Part shown: positions 37,268 to 46,577 of the stretch, piece after piece
How positions within the stretch are numbered: position 1 is the first letter of the stretch
Layout of the letters: the number at the start of each line of letters is the position of its first letter
Assembly: GCA_902605755.1 (NCBI GenBank)
Contig: CACLDR010000010.1
Location: 1-47,505, forward strand
Length of the DNA: 47,505 nt
Source of the DNA: an uncultured Marinoscillum sp.
Lineage (GTDB): Bacteria > Bacteroidota > Bacteroidia > Cytophagales > Cyclobacteriaceae
Reading direction: 5' to 3'
Made by a program: the position numbers and the translations under genes
The notes under the pieces: model-generated
Databases searched by the model: none
The model's input: the letters and a program-made list of their open reading frames with translations, nothing else
What the model was told of the DNA's origin: nothing

Positions 37268-37510
37268 TTAATGCAACTTACGTATCCAATAATCAGCTTC
37301 ACTGAGTTGGTCTATTTTTTTGGTCTGCTGCGCTTCTTTTAATGCATCATCTATCTCTCCCGAAGAAGTCAGGTGAAAATATCCACACTGGTCACAGGTA
37401 TAAAATGTGCGAGTTGAAGAATTTTGATATTTGACATGAAGCCTAATCAAAGCTTCTTTAGCATCCTGTTCGCTGTAATAGATGATTTTTCGTGAAGTGC
37501 AGACGCTCAT
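37268..37510 (-). CDS. Small protein with a CxxC(G)yxH zinc-finger-like motif
   Basis: 80 residues from ATG 37510. KIIYYSEQDAKEALIRLH is a helix-forming start, then TRTFYTCDQCGYFHLTS carries CxxC followed by a His four residues on, a small zinc-binding knuckle seen in a common short Bacteroidota protein. The C-terminal helix (ALKEAQQTKKIDQLSEAD) is charged. Probably cytoplasmic and possibly nucleic-acid binding, but the family has no known role. Single gene, divergent from the MaoC-like gene. Confidence 0.72.
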   Translation of the reverse strand: MSVCTSRKIIYYSEQDAKEALIRLHVKYQNSSTRTFYTCDQCGYFHLTSSGEIDDALKEAQQTKKIDQLSEADYWIRKLH

Positions 37511-37660
37511 TTGTTTATATGTAATCTTAAAATTATAAAATTCGTATAAATTAACCCTTTAAAAACCTTTCGATCTGTTTGACTGTCAATTACTTTTAAA
37601 CCATATAAATTTTGAAAAACTAAATTATTTAAATTTACTCAAAATTTAAAATTTAAATAT

Positions 37661-38128
37661 ATGAAGCGTTTAATCTTGTCAAATTTTGATGATTTTGAGA
37701 CTAGAATAAATACTGTTTTAGGATCATCAGCGTACTTTAAAATTGACCAAGATCAAGTCAATAAATTTGCCGAGGTAACCGAAGATCACCAATGGATTCA
37801 TACAGATCCAATTCGAGCAGCCCAAGAAAGTCCTTTTGGTGGAGCTATTGCTCACGGCTATCTTACTTTGTCTTTGGTTCCTCATTTGTGGGGTCAGATC
37901 CTAGAGGTTAAAAATCTTAAAATGATGGTGAATTATGGTATTGAAGCTCTTCGATTCAATCAACCTGTAGCTGTTGGTGCACAAGTAAAATTGCATGCAA
38001 CCTTAAATTCAGCGATCAATTTACGTGGTATTACCAAGATAGAGGTTGATGTCAAACTTGAGATAAAAGATGTTAGTAAACCTGCCTTCTCTGCAGTTTT
38101 AGTTTTTTTATACCATTTCAATTCCTGA
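37661..38128 (+). CDS. MaoC-like (R)-specific enoyl-CoA hydratase
   Basis: 155 residues, single hotdog domain. TEDHQWIHTDPIRA holds the hydratase-2 motif Asp42...His47, and SPFGGAIAHGYLTLSLVPHL the second conserved block with HGY. Members hydrate 2-enoyl-CoA to (R)-3-hydroxyacyl-CoA or act as dehydratases. No fatty-acid or polyester genes are near, so the pathway is open. Upstream, TTG (37579) and TAAATTTTG (37606-37614) form a loose promoter match. Confidence 0.88.
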   Translation: MKRLILSNFDDFETRINTVLGSSAYFKIDQDQVNKFAEVTEDHQWIHTDPIRAAQESPFGGAIAHGYLTLSLVPHLWGQILEVKNLKMMVNYGIEALRFNQPVAVGAQVKLHATLNSAINLRGITKIEVDVKLEIKDVSKPAFSAVLVFLYHFNS

Positions 38129-39302
38129 AATTAAATAAATATTATTTATCAAATCATAATATTTCAGGTCTAAATAATTAGTGATAATCAAAAATTTAAT
38201 TTTATAAACTTTTTATGTGTGAAACAATGATGCTTGAAAACAAATGAAAAATTAGGTGAATTGATTTAGCATAATGAATACGAAAATCAATCATGTTTAT
38301 CGTAAAACAAATTATCTTATCTTAATTAAAATTGGCAAAAAATATTAGTATACCCTATTTCAATACAAAAAAGTTAAGATTACTTAAACACCTGCAAGAG
38401 ATTACAATAATTACCTTTATAATGATGTTTTTTAAAGCTTTTTAAATGCTTACACTTAAAAGATTTATAAGGCAAATGCCGCTTTTAAAGAATCGTAAAA
38501 ATGTATTTGGTTAGCTTGGGTAATCAAATAAAACTATTTGTTTCTAGAATGAACTCTAGTTATCAAGCTGGAGACAGCGACGATAAATAGTTTTTTTTAA
38601 TCTTTTTTATTGAATTAAATCACTGCGAAAGAAACGGACTTATGATTAATAAAAAACTTTTTGATCAATATAAATAAAATCATTAAGTCATTTAATACCT
38701 TTTCTTACAATCAATTAATTTCCTATTTCAATTCAAATGAAAAAGTATATTTTTCAATTTTAATATTACCGTCGTTAACATCATCAAGGCTTCGTCTTAT
38801 TCCAAAACCATAATATCAAATTCCTTGATATGCTCCATATGAAAACCGTCGGATCTGGTGATTATTTTAAGCTTTTATTACTGTTTTGAATGCTTATAAT
38901 AACCTAATAGACCAAACATTATTTCGACTCCGATAAAAAAGTATTTTTTTAAAATATTTCATCATTTTTAATCAGTGCCAAAAAAATATTGAATTCAAAA
39001 AAAGTTTTTTTAGCTTAAGTATTGAACCATTTTTTAAAATAGTTTAACAATAGTTTGGCAAATCGATACCTATCTTCATCGAAGATATAAAGTATTTAAA
39101 CAATTTTATCTAAATTATTCCTTTGACACGTCCAACTATAAAATCCTCGATTCATACCATTGATTCAATGGAAATGGCTGTCAGATTTGGTCAAGATATC
39201 TTTTACAAATTAGTGCATCAAATTACCTGATCGCTGATCAGACTTGAGTTCAATATTTACCTACAAACCTACACTAATATCACTTTGCTGTGCATAATTC
39301 AT
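38129..39302. other. 1.17-kb AT-rich gap, mostly non-coding
   Basis: No intact gene. A gene remnant is listed separately at 38723-38848. Elsewhere there are only short frames (for example MLTLKRFIRQMPLLKNRKN near 38446), long T and A runs and no RNA-gene fold I could recognise. The terminal part (39121-39260) has scattered coding-like words with many stops. Confidence 0.45.
38723..38848 (-). pseudogene. C-terminal remnant of an unidentified protein
   Basis: On the minus strand one frame reads FSYGAYQGI, a TGA where Trp would fit, then YYGFGIRRSLDDVNDG and NIKIEKYTFSFELK ending at TAG (38725-38723). The alternating, aromatic-ended pattern looks like the last strands of a beta-barrel or surface protein. 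Nothing upstream restores a start, so I take it as a decayed gene. Confidence 0.35.
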
Positions 39303-40973
39303 TTAAATCTTATTATTCAACTCTTGCTTAAAATATTGTTTCAAATTATTCAAATTTTTTTGCTCTAAATCATTTAGTAACAATTCTCTTTGATTTATCC
39401 ACTCCAAATAAATTCGTTTGCACTTATCAAATAAAGGGTTCTGGATATCGTTCCGGTAGCCTATCGCATTGGTGATACATTCTTGACATTCCAAAAAGCT
39501 ATAGTTAAAAAAAGCTTTTCTCGCTAGTTTATAAAAATAATCTGCCTTCCCATTGAGAAGATCTTGCTCATTTTGACTCTTTTGATCATAGTATTGGGAG
39601 AAAGAACTAACAATCGGATCAGTTTTAATGGCGTTTAGATTAAATAAAGATTTAAAGACTAATCCCTCCAATGAAATACATCTACTCAGGGCTGCATAAG
39701 CTTGACCGTTGGTGAAAGTATCGTTAATATCAGCAATTACCTTCTCAAAAGTGAGTCCTTGACTTTTGTGGACCGTAACGGCCCAAGCTAGTCGGACAGG
39801 AATCTGAGTGAAAGCACCTATTTCCTCTGATACAATAGTCTTTCTCTCTGGATGCCATCGGTATGAAATATTGGTCCAAGTGGTGCGATAAATTGTAATA
39901 AATTCATGAGATTTTGTACTGATCACAATATAATCTTCGTGTAACTCCAAAATGGTCCCAATACTTCCATTAAAATATTTTTTAGAGGTATATTGATCGG
40001 CTCCATCATCAGAAGGAACCCTTCCTGAATCGTTGATGACGGTCATTATTTGTGCCCCAATTTTTAAGACTAAATTTTCTTGAGTCCTCATAAAGGAGGA
40101 AGGAAAAACACCTTCCACTAAGCCCGCATAATTTTTTTCATCAGTTTTTAGGTGCTTCAATTTATTTTCATTCACCTGATCTACCCTTAGGTTAGTCGTA
40201 CTTAATTGAATGTAGTTCTCCTCTAATTTGGGCTTAAAATTAGGTATATAACGACTATTCAAAAGGGCAATATCATCAGGATTCATTTGATTGAATCGGA
40301 CTTTATTCAGTAATTCAACAAATTGTAAATTTTTTTGTCGGTAGATTTTTTTTAATTCAAGTTTTACTGGTTTGATAATTTTAAACACATTGGAACTAAA
40401 AAAATACATAGTTTTATAATATTCTCCTAATATGAATCGTTCCTCACGTTTTACTACAGGAGGTAACTGAAAAGGATCTCCCAACATCAATACTTGAACT
40501 CCGCCAAATGGTAGATAGGGTTTATCTCTGAATACCCGTAAAATATATTCAATGGCATCCAGTACGTCACATCGTACCATTGATATCTCATCAATAATTA
40601 ATAATTCCATCTCTCGAATGATTTGAGATTTTTCACGGTTATATTTTAGCATTTCAAATATATTGATTTGATCTTCGCTTATTTTTCGAGTTCTGAATCT
40701 GGTATCATCGGGGCGCAAAGGCTCAAAAGGGAGTTTAAAAAAAGAATGAATAGTTACACCTCCTGCATTGATGGCCGCCACTCCTGTAGGAGCTAAGATT
40801 ACCTTTTTTTTTGAAGAAATAGCGTTGACATATTTAAGAAAAGTAGTCTTGCCTGTTCCAGCTCTACCGGTAAGAAATATTGAACGATCTGTAGACTGAA
40901 CAAATTCTACAGCAGAATTGAATTCTCGATTGTGTGGATCAAGTGTTTCTAGAAACTCCGCCAAATTATCCAT
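39303..40973 (-). CDS. Pif1/RecD2-like DNA helicase
   Basis: 556 residues, superfamily 1B. FLTGRAGTGKTTFLK (Walker A, residues 36-43), ILAPTGVAAINAGGVTIHSFF (motif Ia), LLIIDEISMVRCDVLDAI (motif II), VLMLGDPFQLPPV (motif III) and the C-terminal WAVTVHKSQGLTFEKVI and AYAALSRC (motifs V, VI). It unwinds DNA 5' to 3' using ATP, with roles in stalled-fork or G-quadruplex processing in relatives. The last 110 residues are a helical tail. It follows the DEAD-box gene by 3 bases. Confidence 0.9.
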   Translation of the reverse strand: MDNLAEFLETLDPHNREFNSAVEFVQSTDRSIFLTGRAGTGKTTFLKYVNAISSKKKVILAPTGVAAINAGGVTIHSFFKLPFEPLRPDDTRFRTRKISEDQINIFEMLKYNREKSQIIREMELLIIDEISMVRCDVLDAIEYILRVFRDKPYLPFGGVQVLMLGDPFQLPPVVKREERFILGEYYKTMYFFSSNVFKIIKPVKLELKKIYRQKNLQFVELLNKVRFNQMNPDDIALLNSRYIPNFKPKLEENYIQLSTTNLRVDQVNENKLKHLKTDEKNYAGLVEGVFPSSFMRTQENLVLKIGAQIMTVINDSGRVPSDDGADQYTSKKYFNGSIGTILELHEDYIVISTKSHEFITIYRTTWTNISYRWHPERKTIVSEEIGAFTQIPVRLAWAVTVHKSQGLTFEKVIADINDTFTNGQAYAALSRCISLEGLVFKSLFNLNAIKTDPIVSSFSQYYDQKSQNEQDLLNGKADYFYKLARKAFFNYSFLECQECITNAIGYRNDIQNPLFDKCKRIYLEWINQRELLLNDLEQKNLNNLKQYFKQELNNKI

Positions 40974-40976
40974 GAA

Positions 40977-42086
40977 TTATTGAAGTTGCTTAAATTCAAT
41001 ATGAAGTTGCTTACTGATTTGTCTCATGTATTTAACCTCTTTTGGAGCAATTAATAGGATAGATACACCTTTCCTCCCTGCGCGGGCCGTACGCCCACTT
41101 CTATGTATATAATATTCTACCTGATCAGGTAATTGATAATGAAATACGTAAGCTAAATTATCTACATCGATGCCTCTTGCGGAAATATCGGTTGCGATCA
41201 ATACCTTGAGCTTATCTCCCTTAAAAGCACGCATGACTTTATTTCGTTCAATCTGCTTAAGGTCACCGTGAATACAGCCAACTTGATAATTCTTAGCTGT
41301 CAATTGATCATGGAGCTGTTTAGTGGCTCGTTTAGTCCTACAAAAAATTATACCTCGTTTCTTTTTATGCGACCTAAGAAAAAAAACCAAAGCTTCAACT
41401 TTTTGATCTTGATCACAAATGGCGTATTGATGTGCAATATCTGGATTGAATTTTTGATCTTTATTGACCTCTACCTTGACTGCTTCGGGATCCATATAAT
41501 TATTTATGATCTGAATGACCTTTTTGGGCATGGTCGCGGAAAACAACCAAGTATTGCTTGAACGTGAAGTCTGTTCTAAAATCAAATCTAAATCTTTTTT
41601 AAATCCAAAACTCAGCATTTCGTCTGCCTCATCCAATACGACGGTATTTATTTTGCTCAAGTCCACTGCCTTTCTACGTTGTAAATCTAACAATCTTCCC
41701 GGCGTAGCCACTAATATGTGAGTTTTTCTCCGAAGGGAACTGATTTGAGCTTCTATTTTTTCACCACCATAAACAGCTTCAACATAGATCTTTTCAGTAT
41801 ATTTTGTCAATTTAAATATTTGCTTGGCAATTTGTTGTCCCAATTCTCTGGTAGGACATAAAATCAACGCTTGAATTTTAGATTCAGTGAAATTTATATT
41901 TTGGATTATTGGAATACTGTATGCAGCTGTTTTTCCCGTACCCGTATGTGCCATACCGATAAAATCTATTGGTGATTTAATGAGCTTTGGAATAGACTGA
42001 ACTTGAATTTCTGTTGGCTTTAAGATGCTTAGCCCTTCGAGACCTTGAATAACTTGATTAGTAACTCCCAATGATTTAAATGACAC
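40977..42086 (-). CDS. DEAD-box ATP-dependent RNA helicase, core only
   Basis: 369 residues from GTG 42086 (a TTG at 42089 is next to it; there is no ATG). Q motif FKSLGVTNQVIQGLEGL...PTEIQ, AHTGTGKTAAY, LCPTRELGQQIA, LVATPGRLLDL, VLDEADEMLSFGFKKD, FSATMP, IIFCRTKRATKQL, IATDISARGIDV and IHRSGRTARAG are all present. It ends right after the core without an RNA-binding tail, so partner proteins may give specificity. RhlE-like by overall form. Co-transcribed with the Pif1-like helicase. Confidence 0.92.
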   Translation of the reverse strand: MSFKSLGVTNQVIQGLEGLSILKPTEIQVQSIPKLIKSPIDFIGMAHTGTGKTAAYSIPIIQNINFTESKIQALILCPTRELGQQIAKQIFKLTKYTEKIYVEAVYGGEKIEAQISSLRRKTHILVATPGRLLDLQRRKAVDLSKINTVVLDEADEMLSFGFKKDLDLILEQTSRSSNTWLFSATMPKKVIQIINNYMDPEAVKVEVNKDQKFNPDIAHQYAICDQDQKVEALVFFLRSHKKKRGIIFCRTKRATKQLHDQLTAKNYQVGCIHGDLKQIERNKVMRAFKGDKLKVLIATDISARGIDVDNLAYVFHYQLPDQVEYYIHRSGRTARAGRKGVSILLIAPKEVKYMRQISKQLHIEFKQLQ

Positions 42087-42110
42087 CAAAATAACTCAAT
42101 TATTTAGTAT

Positions 42111-42118
42111 CAAAGTTA
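42111..42118 (-). promoter_or_regulatory. Candidate -7 box for the helicase pair
   Basis: TAACTTTG on the minus strand fits TAnnTTTG and lies 24 bases before the GTG start of the DEAD-box gene. The same eight bases occur on the other strand at 42181. Confidence 0.4.
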
Positions 42119-42180
42119 CTTCAATTTATTTGTGCGAACGAAATAAATGAATCGAGCATCATATTGGATTATATTAAAAG

Positions 42181-42188
42181 TAACTTTG
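42181..42188 (+). promoter_or_regulatory. Candidate -7 box for the S1/CvfB-like gene
   Basis: TAACTTTG is 7 bases before the ATG at 42195, so the RNA would start at or next to the start codon (nearly leaderless). It also argues against the upstream ATG at 42147 as the start. Confidence 0.4.
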
Positions 42189-42194
42189 CTACAA

Positions 42195-43040
42195 ATGATT
42201 CATATTGGAATACATAATGAACTGATAGTTGATCGCATTTTAGCCCCTGGCGCTTTTTTGATAGACAGTGAAGGAAATGATGTCCTCCTGCCTAATAAAT
42301 ACTTACCCACAGGAATAAAAACGGGTGATCAAATCAAAGTATTTGTCTATAATGACTCTGAAGACCGTATCGTAGCTACGACTCTACGTCCTTTGTTACA
42401 GCTACATGAATTTGGTTACTTAAAAGTGAAAGACACCAATAATATAGGTGCTTTTTTGGATTGGGGTCTGGAAAAAGACTTGCTTGTTCCTTTTAGGCAG
42501 CAGCATAGACGCCTAAGTATTGGCCAATGGTGTCTGGTCTATCTGTATATTGATACACTTACCCATCGATTAGCCGCAACCACTAAAGTGGAGAAGTACT
42601 TTGAAAAAGAAAATATTGAACTGGAAGTAAATCAAGAAGTTGATCTGCTCATTACAAGTGAAAGTGATTTAGGTGTTAATGTTATAATTAACAATTCCTA
42701 TAGTGGCATGATTTTCCGTAATCAAATCTACACAGACATCATGATGGGTGACCATATCAAAGGATTCATTGAACAAGTTCGATCTGATGGAAAAATAGAT
42801 GTTAATTTAAGAAAAAAAGGGATGGAAAACCTTGAGGAAGGTACTCAAACCATTTTAGAAGAACTGAGAGCCTCCAATGGTTTTATCGCCCTAACCGACA
42901 AAAGCACTCCAGAAGAAATTCAATCGGTACTTCAAATGAGTAAGAAGAATTTTAAAAAATCTTTGGGCATTCTATATCGGAACAAGCAAGTATTATTAAA
43001 AAAAGAAGGAGTTTTGTTAAGGACAATTCAAAAAAAATAG
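42195..43040 (+). CDS. S1-domain RNA-binding protein, CvfB family
   Basis: 281 residues from ATG 42195, which fits the family start (MIHIGIHNELIVDRIL.PGAFL); an in-frame ATG at 42147 adds 16 residues without resemblance. It has S1-like domains (about 5-65, 70-130 with YLKVKDTNNIGAFLDWGLEKDLLVP, and 145-210) and a winged-helix-like end (SKKNFKKSLGILYRNKQVLL). CvfB proteins bind RNA and affect gene expression in Firmicutes; role here unknown. Divergent from the two helicase genes, with which it may share RNA work. Confidence 0.87.
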   Translation: MIHIGIHNELIVDRILAPGAFLIDSEGNDVLLPNKYLPTGIKTGDQIKVFVYNDSEDRIVATTLRPLLQLHEFGYLKVKDTNNIGAFLDWGLEKDLLVPFRQQHRRLSIGQWCLVYLYIDTLTHRLAATTKVEKYFEKENIELEVNQEVDLLITSESDLGVNVIINNSYSGMIFRNQIYTDIMMGDHIKGFIEQVRSDGKIDVNLRKKGMENLEEGTQTILEELRASNGFIALTDKSTPEEIQSVLQMSKKNFKKSLGILYRNKQVLLKKEGVLLRTIQKK

Positions 43041-43093
43041 ACCTTTTATGTTAAAATATTCTACGTTTACCACACAGCATGAGTGAAAATTGT

Positions 43094-44203
43094 TTATTTA
43101 ACAGAAGAGCTAACTTCCTTATTTACATTATCCCACTTCTCAATATCTGTAGAAGAATAGAAATAATATAAAATTTGACTAGTAAAAAGCATTAAAGCAC
43201 CAAACTGATGGATTACTCCTAATGCAATTGGTACTGCATAAATTAAAGTAAATATGCCCAAAAAGACCTGAATAGATACAAGGCCTACCATGAAGTAAAG
43301 ACTATTATTTTGTCCCTTATTTTGTTTTCTGTGGCGCGAAACAACAAACCTATAGCCTACAAGTAAAAGAACTATAATACCAAGATAACGATGGATTAGC
43401 TGAACCGAAGCTAAATTCTCAAAAAAACTGATGATACCGTTTGTTTCAAAAGCGTATAAAACAGATTCGGCAATCCATTCAGCACCCATCTTTGGAAATG
43501 TGTTATAGACTAAGCCTGCCTTCAATCCTGAAACAAAAGCTCCGTAGACAATCTGAAGAATTGTGAAGAAAATCAAGATCTGAATTCCAAGTAATGAAGT
43601 TGTAGTATTTGATGACTTCTTTGGATAAACTTCGCCCAAAAAGACCCAAAGCAAATAAGCGTATAGTGCAAATGCAATGGTAAGGTGTGCTGCCAATCGG
43701 TAATGACTTACATTGGGGTCATTTACAAGGCCACTCTTGACCATGTACCAACCCATAGCTGCCTGTAATGCACCCAAGAGACATGCTATTAAAAGCTTTT
43801 GAACCAATTTGTTGGACAATCTTTTTTGAATGATGAAATAAATAAAAGGTAATAGAAAAACCACTCCAATGAACCTTCCTATCATTCGATGGATGTATTC
43901 CCACCAAAATATGGATTTAAATTCACTCAGCGTAAAATCATAATTTTTTAATTTAAACTCTGGCGTTTGTTTATAAAGTTGGAAAGTTTCCATCCAATCT
44001 GCGGTAGTCAAAGGAGGAATCGTTTCCATGAAAAGACTCCACTGGACCATGGACAATCCAGAATGGGTAAGTCGGGTTAAACCACCTACAATTACCATTA
44101 TAGCTACCATTAAGCATCCAGAAAAAAGCCAAAAAATAACACCTTTATCACCAATTGGTTTCATAGCGACAAAAATACGACTGACCCGGTTAGACTCCAA
44201 CAT
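43094..44203 (-). CDS. ctaA: Heme A synthase (COX15/CtaA)
   Basis: 369 residues with eight hydrophobic helices. IVGGLTRLTHSGLSMVQW is the CtaA/COX15 start, and heme-binding histidines lie in EYIHRMIGRFIG, SHYRLAAHLTIA, VQLIHRYLGII and GVIHQFGALMLF. It oxidises the heme O methyl group to make heme A for cytochrome aa3 oxidase. ATG at 44203; an internal ATG at 44164 would remove 13 residues. No ctaB or cox genes follow here. Confidence 0.94.
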   Translation of the reverse strand: MLESNRVSRIFVAMKPIGDKGVIFWLFSGCLMVAIMVIVGGLTRLTHSGLSMVQWSLFMETIPPLTTADWMETFQLYKQTPEFKLKNYDFTLSEFKSIFWWEYIHRMIGRFIGVVFLLPFIYFIIQKRLSNKLVQKLLIACLLGALQAAMGWYMVKSGLVNDPNVSHYRLAAHLTIAFALYAYLLWVFLGEVYPKKSSNTTTSLLGIQILIFFTILQIVYGAFVSGLKAGLVYNTFPKMGAEWIAESVLYAFETNGIISFFENLASVQLIHRYLGIIVLLLVGYRFVVSRHRKQNKGQNNSLYFMVGLVSIQVFLGIFTLIYAVPIALGVIHQFGALMLFTSQILYYFYSSTDIEKWDNVNKEVSSSVK

Positions 44204-44242
44204 ATCAAATAATTATATCAATGAGATACTAATTATCGATAC

Positions 44243-45265
44243 TTACATCCAAGAGGTATGCATTTTCACGCCAGTCCCATTTTCATCAGAAATTATCACC
44301 TCACCATCATGATAACTCGGACCTGAAGCGATGTCGTCACGAATAAGTAGCGGACCATCCATATCTACATAATCTAACATTGGTAACAATTGACTTACCG
44401 CTGAAATACCCACAGATGACTCAGTCATACAACCCACCATTACCTTCAAGCCCAGTGATTTAGCCTGAGCAATCATTCTCTTAGCCATCAACAATCCTCC
44501 ACATTTCATCAATTTTATATTTATCCCGTGGAAGTAGCCTTTACAACGCGGCACGTCGATCATGCCGACACAACTTTCATCAGCAATAATCGGCAAAGTG
44601 GTGTATTTATAAACTTCACCCATCCCCTCCCAGTCTCCGGCAGCGAGGGGTTGCTCGATAAATTCTACACCTAAACTTTTGAAAGACTTGGTGTATTCAA
44701 TGGTTTGGGTTGGTGTCCAAGCACAATTAGCATCTACACGAAAAACAGCGTTCGTTATTTTTCTTAAACATTGTATTACTCTCAAATCATCACCAGTACC
44801 TAATTTTATTTTGTAAACGGGCCATGGAAAAGCCTTAATTTTATTAATCATTTTAGGTAATTCGTCCATTCCAATCGTATAATTAGTCAGAGGTTTAATA
44901 GAAGTATCTAAACCCCAATATTGATGAATTGAAATCTCATTGAGTTTCCCAAACAAATCATGTGCTGCGACATCCAAGGCACACATCGCAAAATTATCCT
45001 CTTGAAAGAACGATGTTAAATTCTCTATAAACCCCTCCAATGAATCAAAAGAAAAATTTTCAATATAATGCCTATTTTTCTCTAAAGTTTCAATGATGGA
45101 TACTATGTCTCTTCGATAATAATTACTGGCTGTTGCCTCTCCGAAACCCATCTTACCATTATGCTCAAGCCCTACAATCAAGGTCTTCTGAATATCACGC
45201 TGATCATATGCTATTTTAAAGGTGTCATGCAGATGAAGATCAAATACCTTATAATGTAATTTCAT
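44243..45265 (-). CDS. Dipeptide epimerase (enolase superfamily)
   Basis: 340 residues. N-terminal capping domain with GFGEATASNYYRRD, then the barrel: VYKIKLGTGDD (catalytic Lys pair, 152-154), FRVDANCAW (Asp178), EFIEQPL (Glu204), IIADESC (Asp229), INIKLMKCGG (Lys251) and VGCMTESSVG. These match L-Ala-D/L-Glu epimerases used in murein peptide recycling. MenC (o-succinylbenzoate synthase) is the same superfamily and is missing from the men cluster, but the KIKLGTG and CMTES blocks favour the epimerase. 39 bases separate it from ctaA. Confidence 0.9.
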   Translation of the reverse strand: MKLHYKVFDLHLHDTFKIAYDQRDIQKTLIVGLEHNGKMGFGEATASNYYRRDIVSIIETLEKNRHYIENFSFDSLEGFIENLTSFFQEDNFAMCALDVAAHDLFGKLNEISIHQYWGLDTSIKPLTNYTIGMDELPKMINKIKAFPWPVYKIKLGTGDDLRVIQCLRKITNAVFRVDANCAWTPTQTIEYTKSFKSLGVEFIEQPLAAGDWEGMGEVYKYTTLPIIADESCVGMIDVPRCKGYFHGINIKLMKCGGLLMAKRMIAQAKSLGLKVMVGCMTESSVGISAVSQLLPMLDYVDMDGPLLIRDDIASGPSYHDGEVIISDENGTGVKMHTSWM

Positions 45266-45449
45266 TTCATCAGTTTTTTAGTAAAACAGTCACGAGAGGC
45301 CACATATTTTCTATTTTAACAAATCTAATAATAACCGGTTCTTTAAGTATCATGGGACAGAATGCCAGATGGCCATTACCCTAGTCGACAAAATATCCTA
45401 AAAATTTCAATTAAATTAAGTTCACATTTTTTACCAACATTAAATAAGT

Positions 45450-46115
45450 TCATAGATAAGCAACTTCATTTTCTGAGAGATCAAGTAATCCCTCTAGCAT
45501 CATAGAAAGCTCCAAAACATCCCTAGACTGAATGTTATACTGATTAACGACTACTGGTTCCTTACCAATTACTCGGAGCATTAGGCTACGTTTATTTTCA
45601 TTAATCACATTCCCTAAAAGTTCGGTCATCTGTTGTTGTCAAAGTAGCAAGCTTGTAGTCATTCTGTAGCACACACTCAGATCCATAATTTTATTCAGTA
45701 AATAAGCCACATCAGTTCGGTTGGGGCCTGTTAATTCAGGTCCAGTATTACCTCTCTTACCAAATAAATTATGGCAAGATGCACATAAGTTTTTTAATGA
45801 TTGCTTACCCGTGAAGAGATCCCCCATAGTTATTCGCTCAGTAATTAAATCATTCATAAAATAATCAATAGTTCTCAAATTTTCAATATTTTCTTTTTGC
45901 CAAGGTCCCCACACCTACAAAAAATCACTTCATAGTATCCTACGGGGTTGCCATACAATATAAGGAGGAATTTGGCTCTTTGGAATATCTTTCCTCTCAA
46001 TAACCTCTGCCAACATCCGACCAGAATGATATCTAGCCGCTAATGTTTGAATCGTATGCTGTTGCTGCGATGCATCATAAGATGGATATTCGGCAAGTAT
46101 GAGCTCAGATAAATC
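45450..46115 (-). pseudogene. Degraded c-type cytochrome / heme-binding dehydrogenase (PVC-type)
   Basis: Minus-strand pieces in several frames line up as one C-terminus. They read DLSELILAEYPSYDASQQQH and RMLAEVIERKDIPKSQIPPY (HEAT-like), two in-frame stops, then NLCASCHNLFGKRGNTGPEL with the CxxCH heme site. A frameshift follows, then VLQNDYKLATLTTTDDRTF and GNVINENKRSLMLRVIGKE, and finally SRDVLELSMMLEGLLDLSEN and EVAYL with TGA at 45450. This is the order of the heme-binding domain seen at the end of large dehydrogenases of planctomycetes and Bacteroidota. Coding-like words continue upstream to about 46,480. It is beyond repair, so a true pseudogene. Confidence 0.75.
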
Positions 46116-46577
46116 CTGACCTTATCTCCACCATTTGAGATAGTTATTTGAATATTAACAATCCAAAAGGCCGTAACTCTTGATAGTTGAGATATTTTTT
46201 CAACCAAAAGAAGTTTTCAATTTACCACTATTTTCTTTATGGCATCAATTCTTTGATCCTTTCTAATATCCTCACTATTAAATTACGTCAAGAAAATTTA
46301 CTTACCTTCGGTGTCCAAATTTTTGAGATATGTCTAAATCAATTTCTACTGATTTAGGATCATTTTGAAGTGATTTGTAACTCATTTTCCAGTCTTTGAT
46401 TCTGAAATGTCTAATTGACCTTCTAAACCATCAAAAACTGACCCTCTTAACCTTTATAAATACCTTGAAGCAAAGGAAGCCGTGCCAAAGGATATTATCT
46501 AAAGTTATTAATAGTATTTTAATCGATAATATATAAATCAAATAAAATAAACTACTACCATTATAAAATCAATCTAT

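Noticed and set aside
44243-45265. Assignment as MenC, the missing menaquinone gene
   Set aside because: The active-site blocks (KIKLGTG, CMTES) fit dipeptide epimerases better, and the gene is 17 kb from the men cluster.
45639-45914. 91-codon frame with CxxCH taken as a small cytochrome c gene
   Set aside because: It has no start or signal peptide, and both ends continue as recognisable protein in other frames, so it is the middle of a pseudogene.
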